Origin: CAZBUB01 sp046546355
GTDB lineage: Bacteria; Desulfobacterota; Desulfovibrionia; Desulfovibrionales; Desulfothermaceae
Length of the DNA: 34,565 bases
Assembly (NCBI GenBank): GCA_046546355.1
Contig: JBKGXZ010000012.1
Coordinates: 1-34,565 of the forward strand
Direction of reading: 5' to 3'
The position numbers and the translations under genes were made by a program. Below, one piece after another: positions 31,972 to 34,565 of this stretch. The notes beneath the pieces were generated by a model. It saw only the letters and a list, made by a program, of their open reading frames with translations, had not been told where the DNA came from and did not search any database. Within the stretch, counting starts at the first letter, position 1. Each line of letters opens with the position of its first letter.

Positions 31972-32503
31972 TTGTCTGTTACATTTTGGCAAAGCCTGCG
32001 CGAGGAGAGCAGGCGGAATTACGCAGCTGTTTTTGAGCGCAACTGGCCAGGCTGGCTGGCCGGGATCTTCGTGGCCTTTCAAGATTCGTTTGGCTCCTGC
32101 TTATGAGTATTTGAAGGGCTTGGCAGGCGGGGCGTGTATGGGCATAGGAGCTGCTCTGGCGGCAGGTGCAATATCGGTGGCTTTTACAACGCCATAGGTA
32201 TGTTCTCCATGGGGGGGGGTACGCCATGATGATTGGCCTGGGAGCAGGGGCTTTTTTGGGACTGAAAGTCTTGATCTGGGAGCTCAGCAACATTCCCCAA
32301 AAGGCAGCAGGGGCGCCCAAGCCCTTGAACCTGCAGAAGAAGCTCTGGATGGATTGGAGTAAGCTAAGCCCCTATCTAGGCGGCATGATCTTGGCTTTGG
32401 TGGTGGCTGCCTTTTATATCTACTCTTTTGGGGGACAGCCCAAGGTGGGGGGTTGTTATTCTTTGGGACCCTGATTGGGATCACCATGCACCGTAAGGGC
32501 TAG
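31972..32503 (+). pseudogene. YeeE/YedE-type sulfur transporter, multiply frameshifted and internally deleted
   Basis: A TTG start with AAGGAG six bases upstream opens a reading of SVTFWQSLREESRRNY and NWPGWLAGIFVAF. At about 32075-32080 the frame changes and the text jumps to FKIRLAPAYEYLKGL, which in relatives lies some 80 residues later, so an internal part is missing. Three more shifts follow: near 32167 (just before CNIGGFYNAIGMFSMG), in nine G at 32211-32219, and in six G at 32447-32452, after which LLFFGTLIGITMHRKG ends at TAG 32501-32503. YeeE/YedE proteins carry thiosulfate or related sulfur species across the membrane, and the conserved GCN motif survives. The gene cannot give a full protein. 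Confidence 0.85.
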
Positions 32504-32505
32504 CC

Positions 32506-32793
32506 ATGCAGGGAGTCACGGTTTTGATCAAGGATGTAGAGCAGCAGTATGAAGGTCTGCGCACCAGTCTGGGGCTTTTGCTGCATGCCACTGACGTGTC
32601 CATGGTGATCTGGGATCACGAAGTTGCCAACATGGATGAGGCCTATGCGGACAATATGGAATTTTTGGACGAGATGGAGGGCAGGCGGTTTTCCAATGAT
32701 CAGGTCAATATCGATAAACACGGCTTCCAGCCCTTGGACCAGCAGGGTCTGGTGCGGCTGATCAATGACTCGGATCTGGTGATTCCATTTTAG
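32506..32793 (+). CDS. DsrE-like small protein
   Basis: This 95-residue protein has the short alpha/beta pattern of DsrE/TusD-type proteins: MQGVTVLIKD, YEGLRTSLGLLLHATDVSM and a C-terminal QQGLVRLINDSDLVIPF. Unlike sulfur carriers of this family it has no cysteine at all, so it may be structural. The ATG lies three bases after the YeeE stop, with a weak site (AAGG), suggesting coupling to the now broken transporter gene. It is followed 26 bases later by the TusB-like gene. Confidence 0.65.
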   Translation: MQGVTVLIKDVEQQYEGLRTSLGLLLHATDVSMVIWDHEVANMDEAYADNMEFLDEMEGRRFSNDQVNIDKHGFQPLDQQGLVRLINDSDLVIPF

Positions 32794-32819
32794 ACAGCAT
32801 AAACAACGCAGGAGAGAGC

Positions 32820-32993
32820 ATGCAAGTTTTGCATATTTTGAAATCCAAGCCGGAGCAGCTAGTTTCTGACCTAACCAGGGAGACCTGCAGGGATCAGGAG
32901 TGCAGAAGCATTGAGCTGTATAGGGGTGGAGTGGATTGGGATCAGGTACTGCAGGAGATATTTGCCGCGGATAAGGTGATCTGCTGGTGGTAG
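32820..32993 (+). CDS. TusB/DsrH-like small protein
   Basis: A 57-residue frame starts at an ATG with GGAG eight to nine bases upstream and ends at TAG 32991-32993. It reads MQVLHILKSKPEQLVSDLTR, then ETCRDQECRSIELYRG, and ends AADKVICWW. The strand-helix order and its place after a DsrE-like gene fit the TusB/DsrH family, whose members relay sulfur in Tus and Dsr complexes, but it is shorter than the usual 90-100 residues. Three cysteines are present. The family call is tentative. Confidence 0.55.
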   Translation: MQVLHILKSKPEQLVSDLTRETCRDQECRSIELYRGGVDWDQVLQEIFAADKVICWW

Positions 32994-33035
32994 AGCGCGC
33001 TGCGGCAGGAAAATATTTTTTTAAGGAGTGCCATT

Positions 33036-33517
33036 ATGGACATGGACAAGGATGTGGCCTCGGCCATAGTCCTGGAGAGGTGCAACTGCTACGACAACGC
33101 CCTGGAATCTGCCAAGAAGGCTTTGCTCAAGGAGGATCTCCCTGCCGAGCAGCTGCACTCAACCAGGGAGGTGGTTCGCTCCCTGGGGCCTTGTACTTTA
33201 AGCAGCACTGCCTGGAGAAGGTCATGGAATGCTATCAGCTCCTGCAGGAAGCTCCCCAGGAGCAAACAGAGGGAGAGACCAGGGAGTCCGGGGCAGAGCA
33301 GGAACAGGAGCAAGTGCAGATCACTTTCAGTCTGCCCAGGGACCTGTACGACATCTTCGCCGCCCTGGGTCATGTTCCTGACAATCAGGGCAAGAGCCAG
33401 GACCAGTTGTTGCGGGAAGGGATTACCCTGCTGGTCCTGAAGTACTCCATGGAGCAGAGCGTCAGGGACCAGGTCCTGAGCAAGGCCAGAAATCTATTTA
33501 GCAGTAAAGGAGAATAG
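33036..33517 (+). pseudogene. unrecognised gene with one-base frameshift in a G run
   Basis: A good AAGGAG leads to MDMDKDVASAIVLERCNCYD and ALESAKKALLKEDLPAEQLH. At GGGG (33185-33188) the frame is one base short; adding a G gives RSLGALYFKQHCLEKVMECY, and the second frame then runs to TAG at 33515-33517, total 160 residues. The C-terminal part (QVQITFSLPRDLYDIFAALG) is intact. I do not recognise the family. It lies in the sulfur-relay cluster, so it may be an accessory protein. A sequencing error in the G run is possible. The alternative, two separate small genes, is less likely as the second frame has no start signal. Confidence 0.6.
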
Positions 33518-33521
33518 GGGG

Positions 33522-33856
33522 ATCAACGCTGAAGCAACCCAAGATATCCAGGGCAAGAGATTAGGCATCCTGGTCCGGGACAACAAGTTCCTGCAAGAGG
33601 TGGTAGGCCTTACAGAGGCGGCCCGGCACAGGCAGGTGCAGGTGGAGATATTCTTTTCTGGCAAGGGGGTGCTTTTGACCCAGGAGCCTGATTTTGCAAG
33701 GCTGGCAGGGCAGGCCAGGCTCTCGGTCTGCGATGTCAGCTTCAGGGCCCTGGAGCTTTCCGGAGAAGTCCCAGGAGTGGGTTTCAAGGATTTCGCCACT
33801 CAGGCCAGAAACGCGGAGATGGTGGAGAGGAGTGCCACAGGTACGTGGTCTTTTAA
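33522..33856 (+). pseudogene. DsrE-family gene with two-base insertion and no normal start
   Basis: The frame reads GKRLGILVRDNKFLQEVVGL, VEIFFSGKGVLLTQEPDF, and SVCDVSFRALELSGEVPGVG, a DsrE-like alpha/beta pattern. Near 33829-33832 two extra bases (in AGAGGAG) shift it; removing them gives CHRYVVF and a stop at 33854-33856, a fitting C-terminus. Without correction the frame runs on to 34088 with unrelated residues. There is no ATG, GTG or TTG near the AAGGAG at 33507-33512; only ATC is present at the right distance. The next frame start, GTG at 33600, would delete the first strand. I call it a broken sulfur-relay gene. Confidence 0.65.
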
Positions 33857-33911
33857 GGGCATGCTCAGGGAGTTTGCCCCAAGCTTTTTTAGGCCCCCCC
33901 TCCTTGATCCA

Positions 33912-33953
33912 GCTATGGCGGTGGACAGTCCTTGTTTCTGTCCGCCGCATAGC
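33912..33953 (+). terminator. terminator-like hairpin after the DsrE pseudogene
   Basis: GCTATGGCGGTGGACAG (33912-33928) pairs with the segment ending at 33953 with one bulge and few mismatches, and CCTTTTCT follows. It should terminate transcription from the sulfur-relay cluster. The rest of 33857-34124 shows no gene. Confidence 0.55.
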
Positions 33954-34124
33954 CTTTTCTCGGGCAACATTTTTGATGGCCCACACAATCAGCGCAGTAT
34001 AAGGCCAGGACTGTTCTGCAAGCTGCCTGAGCCTGCTCCTGGATTTAATTCCAGCAGCCCTATGAGGTCGACTCCAGAGTTGGTTTGATTTAGGATAGCC
34101 AAAATCAACACCAAGGAGGTGGGT

Positions 34125-34403
34125 ATGAGCACAATGAAGGAGGAGGAGCTGCAGGATCTTTTGGCTTCATCCGCTGCCTATTTGGCCTATCTGTACGAGG
34201 TGGTGCGGCAGAATGCGGATCTGCAGGATGAGCAGGACCAGGCGGCCTTCGAGGAGATCCTGAGCAAGACGAAATACCTGGTAGACAACATATCCAGCCT
34301 GGAGATCAAGGCCGCTGACAGCGAAGGCCAGTTCTGGATCACCAGCAGGGAGGATACCCAAGGCCTGGAGGCTCTGCTGCAGAAGATGAAGTCCCAGGCT
34401 TAA
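34125..34403 (+). CDS. small helical protein of unknown function
   Basis: This 92-residue acidic protein begins MSTMKEEELQDLLASS and is almost all helix (YLAYLYEVVRQNADLQDEQD; FEEILSKTKYLVDNISSLE). It has no membrane segment, signal peptide or cysteine. I do not recognise a family. I chose ATG 34125 because AAGGAGG lies five bases upstream. It lies after the sulfur-relay cluster and may have its own promoter, since a terminator-like hairpin intervenes. The strong hairpin at 34411-34460 follows. Confidence 0.65.
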   Translation: MSTMKEEELQDLLASSAAYLAYLYEVVRQNADLQDEQDQAAFEEILSKTKYLVDNISSLEIKAADSEGQFWITSREDTQGLEALLQKMKSQA

Positions 34404-34410
34404 AGCTCTG

Positions 34411-34460
34411 CAGTTTACAGGCCGGGAACTGTTACAGAAGCTTCTCCGGCTTGTAAACTG
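34411..34460 (+). terminator. 15-bp stem-loop after the last gene
   Basis: CAGTTTACAGGCCGG (34411-34425) pairs with CCGGCTTGTAAACTG (34446-34460) with one mismatch and a 20-base loop, eight bases after the last stop codon. No T-run follows. It could terminate or protect the 3' end. Confidence 0.5.
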
Positions 34461-34489
34461 TGACTGCAACTACGATCTACCCTCTTCTG

Positions 34490-34530
34490 TCGCTATCGTT
34501 GTCGTTGTCGTAATCGGAGTCGATATAACT
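34490..34530. repeat. dispersed repeat, copy 2
   Basis: Bases 34490-34516 are identical to 11135-11161 (27 bases), and similarity continues past it (TCGATA then AATGAG/AACTGAT). This copy lacks a clear left arm, so it may be a half element or continue beyond the window. Confidence 0.7.
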
Positions 34531-34565
34531 GATTTCATCTCCAGGACGACCCTCCCCTAACCCCT

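Noticed and set aside
33600..34088. 162-residue frame taken as a complete protein
   Set aside because: The first half is DsrE-like but starts inside the domain, and the second half is unrelated read-through after a two-base insertion.

Overview
The window looks like chromosome from a sulfate-reducing member of the Desulfobacterota, most likely the Desulfovibrionales. That placement is inference. It rests on a transmembrane Tmc-type redox complex (TmcB, TmcC and tryptophan-rich TmcD), a small solo sirohaem sulfite reductase of the Desulfovibrio 'assimilatory-type' kind, a decayed YeeE/DsrE/TusB sulfur-relay cluster, and moderately GC-rich DNA with heavy CTG/CAG codon use. I see no phage, CRISPR array or intact insertion sequence.

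Layout. From 1 to 3.4 kb (minus strand) lie a cNMP/CBS/DUF294 protein cut by the left edge, a GalT/HIT-like enzyme and an amphi-Trp protein. From 3.5 to 7.6 kb (minus) lie tmcD-tmcC-tmcB, transcribed from a sigma70-like promoter with an operator-like palindrome just downstream of the -10, and preceded by an Fe-S Rrf2 regulator that follows a cation/proton antiporter (7.6-9.4 kb). From 9.7 to 10.7 kb lie a GAF protein and a universal stress protein gene broken by one base in a C/G run. From 10.7 to 14.1 kb are a repeat-rich gap, a cyclophilin-like protein and a Slt lytic transglycosylase. A MFS transporter (minus) and a ChaN-PDZ lipoprotein (plus) diverge near 15.4 kb.

From 16.9 to 19.1 kb (plus) come the sirohaem reductase and a bifunctional ManC/AlgA enzyme. 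They are followed by tRNA-Asp and a strong terminator. From 19.3 to 21.9 kb (minus) alanine dehydrogenase and an Na+/alanine symporter form an alanine uptake and catabolism operon. From 22.1 to 23.5 kb a PA2779/PA2778 pair faces an AhpD-like protein. From 23.9 to 27.7 kb an asymmetric heterodimeric ABC exporter is encoded, then a small Cys-rich membrane protein. From 28.0 to 29.7 kb (minus) come azlC, azlD and a nitroreductase.

The last 5 kb is a patch of gene decay: the C-terminal stub of an FAD oxidoreductase, an intact membrane-anchored Mrr-like protein and a YajG-like lipoprotein, then a sulfur-relay cluster in which the YeeE transporter, a DsrE-like gene and one unknown gene are frameshifted. 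A DsrE-like gene, a tiny TusB-like gene and a 92-residue unknown gene in the same cluster remain open. Several frameshifts fall in G/C homopolymers, so slippage, true decay and base-calling error must be separated. The internal deletion in the YeeE gene argues for real decay there. The most interesting targets are the tmcA-less Tmc operon with its Rrf2 gene and operator-like site, and this decaying sulfur-relay island.
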